From positions 14,054-78,053 of the forward strand of contig DASQZT010000144.1 in NCBI GenBank assembly GCA_035638575.1: a stretch of DNA of 64,000 nt, in the 5' to 3' direction. This DNA comes from DASQZT01 sp035638575. GTDB taxonomy: Bacteria > Acidobacteriota > Terriglobia > Bryobacterales > Bryobacteraceae. Under the pieces are notes generated by a model, which saw nothing but the letters and a program-made list of their open reading frames with translations, searched no databases and was not told the DNA's origin. A program made the translations under genes and the position numbers. Shown here in pieces: positions 14,451-25,600 of this stretch (the first letter of the stretch is position 1; each line of letters opens with the position of its first letter).

Positions 14451-16850
14451 TCACCGGACTGCCCGGCCCGCGCCGCCCGGATCCTCCGGCCACGCATGTT
14501 TGGGATACCGCCGCGCCAGCTCGCGTCTCACCTGCGGATACAGGCGCGTCCAGAATCCCGCCAGGTCGGTGGTCATCTGCACGGGACGCTGATTGGGGGC
14601 GAGCAGCCGCACCACCACCGGGACCGCGCCGCGCGCAACCGAGGGCGTTTCGCTCATCCCGAAAAAGTCTTGCAGGCGCGATGCGATCCACGGCGGCTGG
14701 TCCGCCTCGTAATGCACGCGCACCTGCCGGCCGCCGGGAAGGCGGATCCGTTCGGGTGCAACTTCGTCCACGAGGCGTCTCGCGGCAGGCGCCATCTGCT
14801 GTTTCAACGCGCCGAGCAGCCCGCCATCGCGGGCCGCGCTCTCCAGCTCGCCGAAACTCCTCAGGCCCGCGGCCAGCGAGCGCAGCGCTCCCGCCAGCGC
14901 ATCGGCGCCCAGCGCCGGAACGGCCGAGTGTGCCGCGGCGAAGCTCACCCGCGCCGCGAACGCCTCCAGTTCCCGGCCATCCGCAAAGCGTGAAACGCCC
15001 GCTTCCAGGGCCTTTTCCGCCAGCATCGCGGCCGCCGCCCGAAGATCGGGGTTCCCGCGGCTCTCCTGGATGGCAATCTCCCCGAACCGCAGCCCGCTCA
15101 CGCTCTCGACGCGCTCGGCCGCGCGGTTCCATTCGAGCCGCGCCGTCTCGCGCACGGCATCGGGGAACAGGTCGAGCAGCCACTCCGGCTCGATGGCGCT
15201 CGCCAGCCGCACCAGCGGCATCTTCTGGTCGGGCCGGTCCTCGGCCTCCACCGCCACCAGAAACTCGGCGGAGGTGACCGTGCTAGAAGGCGCCAGCAGC
15301 GCCGACCCTCCCGCCGCAAGCTGCACTTCGCCGCCGCGCCGCCGCCGGGCCACCCGGTCCGGAAACGCGGCCAGCACGGACACCAGCAGCGCGTCCTCAT
15401 CCCGGCTTTTCTGGCGCGGCGGATTCACCACGCGCCGCACCTGCCGCACCATTTGCACCGTCCACGGCTCCCACGGCGACTCCATCAGCGCCAGCAGGTC
15501 CGACCGCGTCGCGTGATCCGGCTGCGCGGGCAGCCGCCCGCCCGCGCCGAGCAGCGCCGCCACCGTGCACCCGTCCTCCGCCACCCCGCGCCGCCGCGCC
15601 TCCACGACCAGGCGCGCCAGCCGCGGATGCAGCGGATAGCGAGCCATCTCCCTCCCCAGCGCGCCGCTTGCGCCAAGCTGGCGGAGCAGATCCTCGGCAT
15701 GCTCGATGGCGGCCCGCGGCGGCGCATCCAGCCACTCCAGCGAATCCAGGCCTTCGACCCCCAGGGCGCGCAGCAGCAAAGCCGCGGGCGCCAGGTCCGC
15801 GCGTGCCACTTCGGGCAGTTCCTGTGGCGGCCGCCGCACGAAATCTTCCAGCGGATACAGCCGCACCGCGCGGCCGGGACCGGTGCGCCCCGCGCGGCCC
15901 GCCCGCTGGTTCGCCGACGCCTGGGAGATGCGCGCCACCTGAAGCGTCGGCAGGCCGGACCACGGGGAATGGCTGGCCACCCGCGCCAGGCCGCTATCGA
16001 TCACCGCGCGCACCCCCGCGATGGTCACCGAACTTTCCGCGACGTTGGTCGAGAGAATCACCTCAGTCCGCTCGGAAGGAGCCAGCGCCTGGTCTTGCTC
16101 CTCCGCGGATTGATCGCCATGCAGCGATACCAGCGCCCAGCCGTGCCGCCGCGCCAGCGCAGCGCACGCCGTTTGCGCGCGGCGAATCTCCGCGGCGCCC
16201 GGCAGGAACACCAGCACGTGACCATCGAGCGAGCGCGCCGCCATCCGTTCGAGCGCGCCCGCCACCTGCTGCTCCACGGGCGCCGCCGAATGCGGCGTGT
16301 ACTCCACCTCCAGCGGATACTGCCGGCCTTGGGAACGCACCACGCGCGCCCCGCCCAGATAAGCCGCCACCGGCCCGGGATCGAGCGTGGCCGACATAAC
16401 GACCAGCCGCAAGTCCGGCCGCCCGGTGCGTTGCAGCCGCCGCAGAAGCGCCAGCGCCAGGTCACCCTCGAGGTGCCGCTCGTGGAATTCATCGAGCACC
16501 ACGGCGGCCACACGCTCGAGCATGGGATCGGAAAGCAGCCGCCGCGTCAGCACGCCCTCGGTCAGGAACCGCAGGCGTGTCCGCGGCCCCGCGACCTCTT
16601 CGAACCGCACCTGGTACCCGACGCTTTCGCCAACCGCCTCGCCCCGCTCCGCCGCCACGAACCGCGCCGCCAGCCGCGCCGCCAACCGCCGCGGCTCCAG
16701 CACCAGCACTTCGCCCAGGTCCATCAAGGCAGGCGGCACGCGCGTGGTCTTCCCCGCGCCCGGCGGCGCCTCCAGCACCAGGTTGTTGGCGGAGCGCAAC
16801 CAGGCCGCGATCTCCGGGACCAGGGGATCGATCGGCAGGCTGACCGTCAC
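14451..16850 (-). CDS. hrpB: ATP-dependent helicase HrpB
   Basis: The 799-residue DEAH-box helicase carries Walker A APPGAGKTTRVP, motif II DEFHERH, motif III MSATLD, motif V STNVAESSVTIAGVRAVIDS and motif VI QRAGRAGRTGPGRAVRLY. The HrpB-specific C-terminal region ends in RRELARRYPKHAWPEDP. Length and the C-terminal signature match bacterial HrpB. The cellular role is poorly defined, with RNA or DNA unwinding presumed. Its start overlaps the end of the TPR-protein gene by 4 bases, so the two are cotranscribed. Confidence 0.95.
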   Translation of the reverse strand: MTVSLPIDPLVPEIAAWLRSANNLVLEAPPGAGKTTRVPPALMDLGEVLVLEPRRLAARLAARFVAAERGEAVGESVGYQVRFEEVAGPRTRLRFLTEGVLTRRLLSDPMLERVAAVVLDEFHERHLEGDLALALLRRLQRTGRPDLRLVVMSATLDPGPVAAYLGGARVVRSQGRQYPLEVEYTPHSAAPVEQQVAGALERMAARSLDGHVLVFLPGAAEIRRAQTACAALARRHGWALVSLHGDQSAEEQDQALAPSERTEVILSTNVAESSVTIAGVRAVIDSGLARVASHSPWSGLPTLQVARISQASANQRAGRAGRTGPGRAVRLYPLEDFVRRPPQELPEVARADLAPAALLLRALGVEGLDSLEWLDAPPRAAIEHAEDLLRQLGASGALGREMARYPLHPRLARLVVEARRRGVAEDGCTVAALLGAGGRLPAQPDHATRSDLLALMESPWEPWTVQMVRQVRRVVNPPRQKSRDEDALLVSVLAAFPDRVARRRRGGEVQLAAGGSALLAPSSTVTSAEFLVAVEAEDRPDQKMPLVRLASAIEPEWLLDLFPDAVRETARLEWNRAAERVESVSGLRFGEIAIQESRGNPDLRAAAAMLAEKALEAGVSRFADGRELEAFAARVSFAAAHSAVPALGADALAGALRSLAAGLRSFGELESAARDGGLLGALKQQMAPAARRLVDEVAPERIRLPGGRQVRVHYEADQPPWIASRLQDFFGMSETPSVARGAVPVVVRLLAPNQRPVQMTTDLAGFWTRLYPQVRRELARRYPKHAWPEDPGGAGRAVR

Positions 16851-17788
16851 TGGCGCAGCTCGGCAATGGTTTGCCGCATTCGCTCGGCCCGAGGCCAGTC
16901 GGGGTGGTGCTTCAGGAAATCTTCCATATCGTCGGCGGCCGATCGCCGATCACCGCGGCGTAAGTGGATCTCGGCCAGGAAAAGCTGCGGATGCGAGAAG
17001 TGCGCCGGGTCGAGGCGCCGCGCCTCTATGAGACGTTTTTCGGCGAGGTCCAACTTGCCCAGCCCGAAATACGTCATTCCGAGCTGCGCATTGGCCAGCG
17101 CGTCGTTGGGCCGGGCCAGCACCGCGTACACGTTGTAGGTCCACGCCTCATCCAGCTTGTGCAGGTCGATGAGCACGCCTCCCAGGTTGACCAGCGGCTC
17201 GTACGAGTCCGGGTCCGCGGCCAGCGACTGGCGGAAGCACTCCTCGGCGCGTTGGAACCGCTGCGTCTGGTAAGCGATGGTGCCCAGGTTGTTCCACGCC
17301 GCCGAAAACTGCGGCGCGATCTCCACGGCGCGCTCCAGGTGTTTCAAGGCCGCCTCGACCTCGCGCCTGGCCAGGTCCTTCTGTGCCTCCTGATACTCCC
17401 GCTGCGCTTTTTCCGGGACGGCCAACTGGCTCGCCGGAACCGAGTGCTGGCGCCGCAAGGCGTCCTGGACCACGAAGTCGGAGTCTTTGAAATCGAGCGC
17501 CAGCACCACGCGTTGGCGCGCGTCGGCCGTGGACGGCCCGACCTCGATGGTCTGCCGCGCCTCGCCGCGTCCCGGCAGAAACACCGCGATGGTATACGCC
17601 CCGGCCGCCAGTCTCTTGAAACTGAAATGCCCGTCGTCGCTCACGGTGGAGGCGGTGAACGGGCTGGCCACGCCGTAGAGCGACACAGAGCCCTCGCCTT
17701 CCGGCGTGAACCTGCCGGAGACCTCGTACTGCGGGTCGCCGGCCATCGCCGCCACCGCCAGCGCGAAGAAAGGAACCAGCCGAAACAT
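16847..17788 (-). CDS. Secreted TPR protein with carboxypeptidase-regulatory-like domain
   Basis: The ATG at 17788 gives a signal peptide (MFRLVPFFALAVAAMAG). A beta-sandwich domain of about 80 residues follows (YEVSGRFTPEGEGSVSLYGV, FSFKRLAAGAYTIAVFLPG). Four or five tetratricopeptide repeats come after it (SAAWNNLGTIAYQTQRF, SYEPLVNLGGVLIDLHKL, DALANAQLGMTYFGLGKL). This is a frequent acidobacterial architecture for exported scaffold proteins. A longer frame reaches 17884 but would bury the signal peptide. Overlaps hrpB by 4 bases. Confidence 0.85.
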   Translation of the reverse strand: MFRLVPFFALAVAAMAGDPQYEVSGRFTPEGEGSVSLYGVASPFTASTVSDDGHFSFKRLAAGAYTIAVFLPGRGEARQTIEVGPSTADARQRVVLALDFKDSDFVVQDALRRQHSVPASQLAVPEKAQREYQEAQKDLARREVEAALKHLERAVEIAPQFSAAWNNLGTIAYQTQRFQRAEECFRQSLAADPDSYEPLVNLGGVLIDLHKLDEAWTYNVYAVLARPNDALANAQLGMTYFGLGKLDLAEKRLIEARRLDPAHFSHPQLFLAEIHLRRGDRRSAADDMEDFLKHHPDWPRAERMRQTIAELRQ

Positions 17789-17926
17789 GACGCCGATTTC
17801 GATTGTACTCCCGTTGCCAAGACGCGACCGGGATACGCCCAAGGTCGGGACATGGGCGTCAAAATGAGGGGCATCTATCAACATTCAGTCCCCTGTGATT
17901 GCTCACCCCACAGACACTTCAGGCGG

Positions 17927-19390
17927 CTAGTGAATCGGGGCGGGCTCGTTGTTTCGAGCCGGGCGCGCCACGGCGCATATCATCGCAGTCAGGAGTGCGA
18001 TTACGGCCGCAAGCGCGAACCCTCTACCACTCGCTCCAAGGATGGCCTCCGCCGATCCAGCTTTCATACCGTTTCCCAGGGCTCGCGACAGGATTATACC
18101 TGCCAGCGCGATTCCCACTCCCATGCCCACAGTGCGCGATGTCGCCAGGATTCCGGCCGCGATACCTTGCCGGGATCGGGGTGCGGCGCCCATGAGCATA
18201 CTATTGTTGGGCGGCACGAAAATACCGACTCCGGCGCCGGCAATCAATACGCCTGCGACCAAGCCCACAATCGAGGAATCCTGAGTGAGGCGTGACAACA
18301 GGAACGAACCGAGAGCCAGCGTCCCGGCGCCGAATGTTGCGGGCAACCTCGATCCGCTCCTGTCGGACCATCGTCCACTCAGTGGGGCGGCTGCCACGCG
18401 GATCAATCCGCTCACGGCCAGAAGCAGTCCTGCGGCCGCCGGGCGCATCTGACGGCCCTGGATCGCATAGAACGGAAGAAGGAAGGTTACCAGGTATCCG
18501 GACACGAAGCTCAGGACGAGCGTCGCCACTGGCCAGGCGAATGAGCTTCGGCCGAAAAGCGCCAGGTCGAGCATGGGATCCGGATTGCCGCGCTCAATCC
18601 TCAAGAAAGCAATCCACAGCATGGCGGAAATCAGCAGCGGCATTAAGCCGGCGGGCGAGATCCAGCCCCAAGCGTTTCCGCGGTTCAACCCAAACAGGAG
18701 TGCGGCCAGGCCCGCAGTCCAGGTTCCCGCGCCGGCAAAGTCGAGGCGTTGCGGGCGAGTCGCAGGTGGATCGTCCCGAATCAGCCGCTGGGCGAGCTTT
18801 AATCCCAGTAGGCCAACCGGAAGCTGCATACAAAAGACCGCGCGCCAGCCGTAGCGTTCCGCCAACCACCCGCCCACCGCCGGTCCGGCAGCCAAACCCA
18901 GGTAAATGAGCGAGGCACGCAGCCCGAGGGCTTGTCCGCGCCGCTCCGCCGGCAAGTGTCTCACCAAAAGGGCAGGCGAGCTGGCGAGCAACATCGCGGT
19001 GCCGATTCCCTGGATGATCCGAAAGGCGATGAGCGGGATCACCCCGGGCGCGGCGGCGCACAACGCGCAACCAATAAGGAATACGCCGAAACCGGCTACA
19101 TAGATACGCTTGTGTCCCAGTTGATCGCCCAGCCGTCCAAAGGCAAGCAGCAAACCGCTGGTCACCAGGAGCTCGGCCTGGAGGACCCATTGCACCATCG
19201 GAATCGTGGTATGAAAGGCTCCGCGGATGAGCGGCAAAACCGCATTTACCGCGCTGGCATCGAGCGATGTCAGGAAAGATCCTAACGCAGCCGTGAGCGC
19301 CAGATACCGCTCCGGCCCGCCCAAGCGCAAGGATGGAGGTGTTGCTTCTAGCGAAGCTGGCACGTTCGCTCGCTCCGATTCAGAGGCCAA
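17927..19390 (-). CDS. MFS drug exporter, DHA2/EmrB-like
   Basis: 487 residues with 14 predicted membrane helices. Motif A is AFGRLGDQLGHKRIYVAG, and motif C-like glycine-rich helices are present (LIYLGLAAGPAVGGWLAERY). The TSLDASAVNAVLP start of helix 1 is the D1 motif of the 14-TM DHA2 family. Substrates are probably toxic organics; not determinable here. Its start overlaps the end of the upstream propeller-protein gene by 11 bases, so it belongs to that transcription unit. Confidence 0.9.
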   Translation of the reverse strand: MASESERANVPASLEATPPSLRLGGPERYLALTAALGSFLTSLDASAVNAVLPLIRGAFHTTIPMVQWVLQAELLVTSGLLLAFGRLGDQLGHKRIYVAGFGVFLIGCALCAAAPGVIPLIAFRIIQGIGTAMLLASSPALLVRHLPAERRGQALGLRASLIYLGLAAGPAVGGWLAERYGWRAVFCMQLPVGLLGLKLAQRLIRDDPPATRPQRLDFAGAGTWTAGLAALLFGLNRGNAWGWISPAGLMPLLISAMLWIAFLRIERGNPDPMLDLALFGRSSFAWPVATLVLSFVSGYLVTFLLPFYAIQGRQMRPAAAGLLLAVSGLIRVAAAPLSGRWSDRSGSRLPATFGAGTLALGSFLLSRLTQDSSIVGLVAGVLIAGAGVGIFVPPNNSMLMGAAPRSRQGIAAGILATSRTVGMGVGIALAGIILSRALGNGMKAGSAEAILGASGRGFALAAVIALLTAMICAVARPARNNEPAPIH

Positions 19391-22300
19391 ACACTTTCAG
19401 TTGACCATCGCTCGGCACGTAGACCTTGCCCTGGATGACTGTGGGTTCGGTGAACGCTCCTCCAATGTTGTTCCATGGCCCGGCGGTGACGGCGGGGAAA
19501 AGAGGCCCGGTAGTGAGATCGGTGGCATCGAACGCCACCAGTTTCAGTGGATTGCTTCTGACAAGCGCCCACACAATCCCCGTACCGGCGTTGTGCTGGT
19601 TTGATGAAACCACGGGGGTGGTGCCACCGCTCTGAAAACCCAAAGGAGAAGGAAACGTCATAACAGACTGGTTGGGCTTTGAGCCGATGTAAGACGGGGC
19701 CAGGGAGTTGCCGGAGAAAACAAAGGCCATCAGGTTGCCTCCGCCGCCGCTTTTTCCATTGCCGCAGTAGTAGATAAACTGCTGGCTGCCGCTGTCAAAG
19801 TATGCCGGCCCGCCCCAAACGCCGGGGCCGTCGCCCCAGGCGCCCACGCCCGGACCGGTGGTGAAGGTGGGCGGCGATCCAGGCAGCGGCACAACTGGCT
19901 TCAGTACGCGATCGGCACCGGGAGGGGGCCCGTTGTACTTGCCCATGTTCTGGCGATTGAGCAGGTAGATCTGTCCGTCCTTGCCGCAAACGACCATGGC
20001 CTGGGGGAGGCCTGAGCCTAGGGGAGGATCGGGAAGTATCAGAGGCCCTCCCGACCCAAAATCCCAGTCGTGACCAACCAAATCCCCCTGATTGGCCGGC
20101 GTAAAGAAATCGGCCGGCACCGTGGGGGGCGGCACCGTGAAATTGGCCGGAAGCTTCAATGCCGTATCGCCGTAGTTCGTTCCGCCCTTCGCATTCGCGT
20201 TGAAATCGCCGTTGCCCGTCATGAAGTAAACGAAGCCCTCAGGATCGGCTGCCAAGCCCATGCCTCCTTGCCAGACTGACCCATTGGCGCCGTCGGGTGT
20301 CGTGCAGAATACCCCGGCCTGCTTCAAGGTCGTTGCATCGTAAACGAAAACCCAGCCCCGCCAGCCTGAACCCGCGTCGTTATGGGATCCGAAACCGATG
20401 TAGATTCGCCCGCCCAGCAGCAGCAGCGCCGGCCGATTCATCTGCACATTCGGGTCGAACGAAACAGAACCAGTCCCGCTCGGGTAGGAACCCTGGATCT
20501 CCACGGGGCTGCCTGGCCGGTCGGCGCCGGTAGAGATATCAATCGCGTGTAGGCGGTTGTAACACTTGACGCTTGGTCCGCCAATTGTCTTGGTCACGAC
20601 TGTCTTGGCCACGGCCCACATCGTGTACGAGGCGCAGTCGATGACGGGTGTCGATGTGATTCCTATGACCGCGATGTTTCCCCCTCCCGCGACCGAGTCC
20701 GGAACAGCCTGTTCGCCGGCCGGGATGAGGGACCGTTTCCACAGCACCGCCTGCATAGTGTCCGCGTCGAAAGCATAAACCGTGTCGTTCTCGGTAGCCA
20801 CGTAGACCACGTTGTGAGCGCCTGAGTCGGGAATGTTGACATGGTGGGCATAAAGCGGCTGGGCATACACGGTGCCGTCAACATTCTGCGTGAACAGATT
20901 CTTCAGCTTCGGCACATTCCCCACATTGAGGGTAGTCTCATAAGGGAACCAGCCCGTTCGTGCGGTGGTGAAGTGCTGCGTCAGGTAGTAGAATCCAGCG
21001 GAACTGATGACCACCACGGGTGGGCCGAAGCCCGTGATAATTCCGCAGATACTCTGACGCGCTTTGACTTGATCGCCCACTTTCAAGGAACCCGGCAGAG
21101 GCACTTCGACGACTGCGGCCGTGGCAATCGCGGTTCCCCGCCATACGTTGTTTACGTAGACATCCACGTGAGCGCCCGGAATGACGGCGCCGCCCACCGT
21201 CACGCTACGCATGCAAGCCTCGACAGCCGGTAACACAATAGGAGGAGCCGGCTGCGTCAACGGCGCGACCACTACGGGCGCCGAGTTTGAACTGACGTGG
21301 CCGCAGCCGTTTTGCGTTGCGAAGATGTCGTCTCCGGCCAGAAGCACAGGCGCCACGAGCACGTCCGCCTGCGTACTGTAAACCGCTCGGGAACCGATAG
21401 GCGCCCCGAGAAGAGTGGACCAGACATAGACAGTCGCGCCGGGGTGGAGATTGCTGACGTGCACAGCGGCCCCGCACTGGAATAAAGGACCCGCGACGAC
21501 GGGTGTCGGCAGCGTTCTCGGTGCGGGATCGACTTTGACTTGGTTGGAATGTAAACTCACGTTTCCGCAGAGTTCCTGGGTGGCCGTAATCTCACTGTTT
21601 CCAGCGAGCGGGGGAACCCCAAAATCGAAGGTGGACGCCGGAGCCGATCCCGTCCCCAAACTGGTGGCGTCTTGAAAAATCTCCACTGGTGACCCGGGAA
21701 GTAAACCGGTCAGCCTGACCGTGGTGGTCCCGGCGCATAGCGGGGGAACAACCGTGGGAGGAGGCACGGGCGTCGGGGGACCCACTGGAACCGATGGAGA
21801 ACTCGCACTCTTGACCTGGCACTTCGGCATACTCTGGCTTGCCGAAACGCTTGATCCTTGCGTGAGTGGCGGGCATTGAAACCACGCACCGGGAAAACTG
21901 AAGCATGCCTGTTCGGTAAACCCTGGTGCGGGTGTCTCGGTCATGACAACTTGCGCACCATCGGTCACGTTTCCAATGTTGACGGCAACCATGCATGCCT
22001 GCAATGGGCCGTTTACCGTCGGGGGAGGGAGTTGTCGCTTGCCTCCAGGCAGCGGATCGGGCGGCGCCAGATTGGTTTTCGGCCCCGGCGTCCCACATGC
22101 AGTCTGTTGCGCAACCAGTGTTTCACCAAGAGATGTTTGCGGCGACAAGCCGATCTGCGCCGAGCCATCGGCGGCCGTGCCCGTCCCGCGAACCACACCG
22201 CCCACCGTCACTTGCACGGTTGCCCCCGGAACCATTCCGTTGAACGACAGGCACTGGCCACACTCGTAAATATGTGTTTCACAGCTAACAGGCAGGATTA

Positions 22301-22577
22301 TCGCCGCCTTCGTTTGTACAATCACGGGTGCGGGCGACGGCGGACTCGTCATGCTGCCCAAGGTTTGCGTTGCGGTTACGGGGTGAGCCGCGCCCGCCTT
22401 CAGCGTCACCCCCGATTTTAGGTTGAAAACCTGATCCGGCCAGGTGGCGGCGCCACCACCCACATTCGCGCCATCCTGGAACAAGTCAACCGTGGCGCCG
22501 ATAAGCTGCCCTTGAACCCTGACGGACGAACTGCATACGGAAAGAGGGCCGACAACCACCGGCGGCAGCAAAGACAT
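19380..22577 (-). CDS. Multidomain Cys-containing beta-propeller (quinoprotein-like) protein, copy 1
   Basis: The 1065 residues comprise about six tandem beta-sandwich modules of 80-100 residues (to about 540) and a PQQ-type propeller. Modules share the pattern 'V.GPL..C...V.V..L.PGA.V.V' and close with 'ITATQELCG', giving paired cysteines. The propeller shows VVYVATENDTVYAFDADTMQ, PALLLLGGRIYIGFGSHND, GQIYLLNRQNMGKYNG and IVWALVRSNPLKL. There is no recognisable signal peptide (MSLLPPVVVGPLSVCSSSVR), which is odd for a disulfide-rich fold. The ribosome site AAAGGAG precedes the ATG. It is a close paralogue of the next gene and the result of tandem duplication. The substrate is unknown. Confidence 0.85.
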   Translation of the reverse strand: MSLLPPVVVGPLSVCSSSVRVQGQLIGATVDLFQDGANVGGGAATWPDQVFNLKSGVTLKAGAAHPVTATQTLGSMTSPPSPAPVIVQTKAAIILPVSCETHIYECGQCLSFNGMVPGATVQVTVGGVVRGTGTAADGSAQIGLSPQTSLGETLVAQQTACGTPGPKTNLAPPDPLPGGKRQLPPPTVNGPLQACMVAVNIGNVTDGAQVVMTETPAPGFTEQACFSFPGAWFQCPPLTQGSSVSASQSMPKCQVKSASSPSVPVGPPTPVPPPTVVPPLCAGTTTVRLTGLLPGSPVEIFQDATSLGTGSAPASTFDFGVPPLAGNSEITATQELCGNVSLHSNQVKVDPAPRTLPTPVVAGPLFQCGAAVHVSNLHPGATVYVWSTLLGAPIGSRAVYSTQADVLVAPVLLAGDDIFATQNGCGHVSSNSAPVVVAPLTQPAPPIVLPAVEACMRSVTVGGAVIPGAHVDVYVNNVWRGTAIATAAVVEVPLPGSLKVGDQVKARQSICGIITGFGPPVVVISSAGFYYLTQHFTTARTGWFPYETTLNVGNVPKLKNLFTQNVDGTVYAQPLYAHHVNIPDSGAHNVVYVATENDTVYAFDADTMQAVLWKRSLIPAGEQAVPDSVAGGGNIAVIGITSTPVIDCASYTMWAVAKTVVTKTIGGPSVKCYNRLHAIDISTGADRPGSPVEIQGSYPSGTGSVSFDPNVQMNRPALLLLGGRIYIGFGSHNDAGSGWRGWVFVYDATTLKQAGVFCTTPDGANGSVWQGGMGLAADPEGFVYFMTGNGDFNANAKGGTNYGDTALKLPANFTVPPPTVPADFFTPANQGDLVGHDWDFGSGGPLILPDPPLGSGLPQAMVVCGKDGQIYLLNRQNMGKYNGPPPGADRVLKPVVPLPGSPPTFTTGPGVGAWGDGPGVWGGPAYFDSGSQQFIYYCGNGKSGGGGNLMAFVFSGNSLAPSYIGSKPNQSVMTFPSPLGFQSGGTTPVVSSNQHNAGTGIVWALVRSNPLKLVAFDATDLTTGPLFPAVTAGPWNNIGGAFTEPTVIQGKVYVPSDGQLKVFGL

Positions 22578-22696
22578 TGGAAAGCTCCTTTAAATGGGGC
22601 ATAAAATGCCCGTCCGAATAACTGTTTATCAGATGGCCGGGCTTAGCGGCCGATTGGCTGCTTAAACCCACCCACTAACTACGCGCGTCCTCCGAG
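22578..22696 (-). repeat. Duplicated leader segment, copy 1
   Basis: Shares TAAGCAGCCAATCGGCCGCT (minus strand; 22647-22664 core) plus the TCGGACGGG and AAAGGAGC segments with the leader of copy 2. The piece at 22665-22692 resembles the last codons of the MntP-like gene, so it looks like a decayed remnant of that gene's 3' end carried along in the duplication. Confidence 0.65.
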
Positions 22697-25600
22697 TCAG
22701 AGGCCGAACACGTTTAGTTCACCATCGCTCGGCACATAAACCTTGCCCTGGATGACGGTAGGTTCGGTGTACGCTCCCCCGTTGGGATTCTTCCATGGCC
22801 CCGCCGAGCTGCTGAAAAGCGGCTTGCCTGTGAGATTGGTAGCATCGAACGCCATCAGTTGCAATGGATTGCTTCTGACAAGCGCCCAGACGACCCCCGT
22901 ACCGGCATTCTGCTGGTTTGATGAAACCACGGGAGTGGTTCCGCCGCTGGGAAAGGTCTGAGATGACTGGTTGGGATTTGGGCCGATCTTAGCCAGCGCC
23001 AGCGAACTACCGGCGAAAACAAAGGCCGTCAATGGGCCTCCATCGCCGGCGTAATACACAAACTGGTGGCTGCCGCTGTTGAAGTATGCCGGTCCGCCCC
23101 AAACACCGGGCTGCGTCCCGGGCGCTTTGCCAGGCTGTAGCTGCACAACCGCAAGTACGTGATCGGGACCGCCAGGCCCGTTGTACTTGCCCATGTTTTG
23201 GCGATTGATCAAATAGATCTGGCCGTCTTTGCCGCAAGCGACCATGGCCTCCAGGGCGGGTGCCGTGCCGGCGGGCTGATCGGGAAGTATCAGAGGCCCC
23301 CCCGATCCGAAATCGATATCCCCGGTTCGCAGGAAATCCTGGTTCGCCGGCGTAAAGAAATCGGCCGGTACCGTCGGGGGCGGCACCGCGAAATTGGGGG
23401 GCAGCTTCAATACCGTATCGCCATAGTTCTTTCCGCCCGTGTTCGCGTCGAATTCCCCGTTGCCCGTAATGAAGTAGATGAAGCCTTGGGGATCGGCGGC
23501 CAATCCCATGCCGCCTTGCCAGATTCCTCCCATGTCGTCACCTTTGGGATCGCTGTCGGGTGTGGTGCAAAATACCCCGACCTGCTTCAAGGTCGTTGCA
23601 TCGTAGGCCAAGACCCACCCGTGGTATGCGCTGGCACTAAAGTCGCAATGGGATCCGAAACCGATGTAGATGCGCCCACCCTGCAGCAGCAGCGCCGGGC
23701 GATCCATCTGCCATTGCTGGTCGAATAAGACATGCCCCGCGCCGTCATTCGGGCTTCCCGCGCCGGGGTAGGAAATATTCTGGATCTCAACCGGACTGCC
23801 GGGCCGGTCCGCGCCGGTAGAAATGTCCATCGCGTAAAGGCGGTGGTGAAAAGTCGTCTTGCCACCCGCGACGCTCTTAGTCTTGGCTACGGCCCACATG
23901 GTGTACGAGGCACAGTCGATGACGGGCGTCGATGTGATCCCGATGAATGGCGAGATATTGTTGCAGCCGGTAATATCTGAATCCGAGACCTTTTGCTCGC
24001 CGGGCGGGATCAGCGTTCGCACCCACAAGGCCGGTTGCAGCGTGTCCGCGTCGAACGCAAAAATGTTGTCATCCTCAGTGGCCACGTACACTACGTTGTG
24101 CGCGCCCATGTCGGGAATATTGACGTGGTGGGCATAAAGCGGCTGGGCATACACGGTACCGCTCCCGGTCTGCGGATTGCCGTCGGGGTCAACCCACTTT
24201 GTAAGGTCCTGCGTAATTTTAGGTGCGGGCTTCACCTTCGGGACATTCGCCACAGTCAGCGTAGTTTCATAAGGGCACCAGCCCGTTCGTGCTGGGTTGA
24301 AATGCTGCGTCAGGTAGTAGAATCCGGCGGAACTGATGACTGGCACGGGTGGGCCGAAGCCCGTTGTAATTCCGCAGATACTCTGCCGCGCTTTGACCTG
24401 ATCGCCCACCTTCAAGGAACCGGACAGAGGAACTTCGACGGTCGTAGCCGTGGCAATCGCACTTCCCCGGAATACGTTGTTTACATAAACATCGACGTGG
24501 GCGCCCGGAACAACACCGCTTACGGTCACGCTACGCATACAGGCTTCGACGGGAGCTACCACTGTGGGAATACCCGGCTGTTCCATCGGGCTGACCTTGA
24601 CCTTCGCCGATTGTACTGTTAGCCCGCAGCCCTGTTCGACGGCGTAGATGTCGTCTCCCGCCAGCAGTAGAGGTGTAACCGGCACGTCCGTCTGAGTGCT
24701 GTTAACCGCTTTATGACCGATCACTCCCCCGAGAAGAGTGGACCACACGTAAACCGTCGAGCCCGGGTGGAGATTGCTGACGTGCACGGCCGCTCCGCAC
24801 TGGAACAAAGGGCTGCCGACGATGGGTGTCGGAAGCGATTTCGGTTGGGGATTGACCTTGACTGGGTTGGATAACGCACTCCAGTGACCGCAGAGCTCTT
24901 GGCGAGCCGTAATCACACTGCCTCCCGTGAGCGGGGGAACGGGAAAGGGAAAGCTGGATGCCGGAGCCGATCCCGTGCCCAAACTGATGGCGTCCTGAAA
25001 AATCTCGACGATTTGGCCGGGGTTCAAACCGGTCAGTTGGACGATGAGGCTCCCAGCGCATAGCGGGGGAACGACCGTGGGCGGCAGGGGCGCCGGTGGA
25101 CCCACTGGAACCGGTGGAGAACTCGCACTTTTGGCCTCGCACTTCGGCATACTCTGAATTGCCGAAACCACTGATCCTTGCTTTAGCGGAGGGCATTGAA
25201 ACCACAAGCTCGACAAATCGAAGCATGCCGTTTCGCTAAACCCTGGCGCCGGTGTCTCGGTCAACGTCACCTGCGAACCATCGGTTACATTACTGACGGT
25301 AACGGCAACCATGCATGCCTGCAAGGGGCCGTTTACCGTGGGCGGAGGGAGTTGGCGGTTGGCTCCCGGCAGCGGATCGGGCGGTGGCAGATTGGTTTTC
25401 ACCCCTGGGGCGCCGCACGCAGTCTGCTGCGCAACCAGCGTATCCCCGGGACTTGTTTGCGGCGACAGGCCGAACCGCGCCGTACCATCCACGGCCGTGC
25501 CCTTCCCACGAAGCACACCACCCACTGTCACTTCTACGGTCGCCCCCGGAAGCATTCCGTCGAGGTACAGACACTGGCCGCACTCGTAAATATGAGTCTC

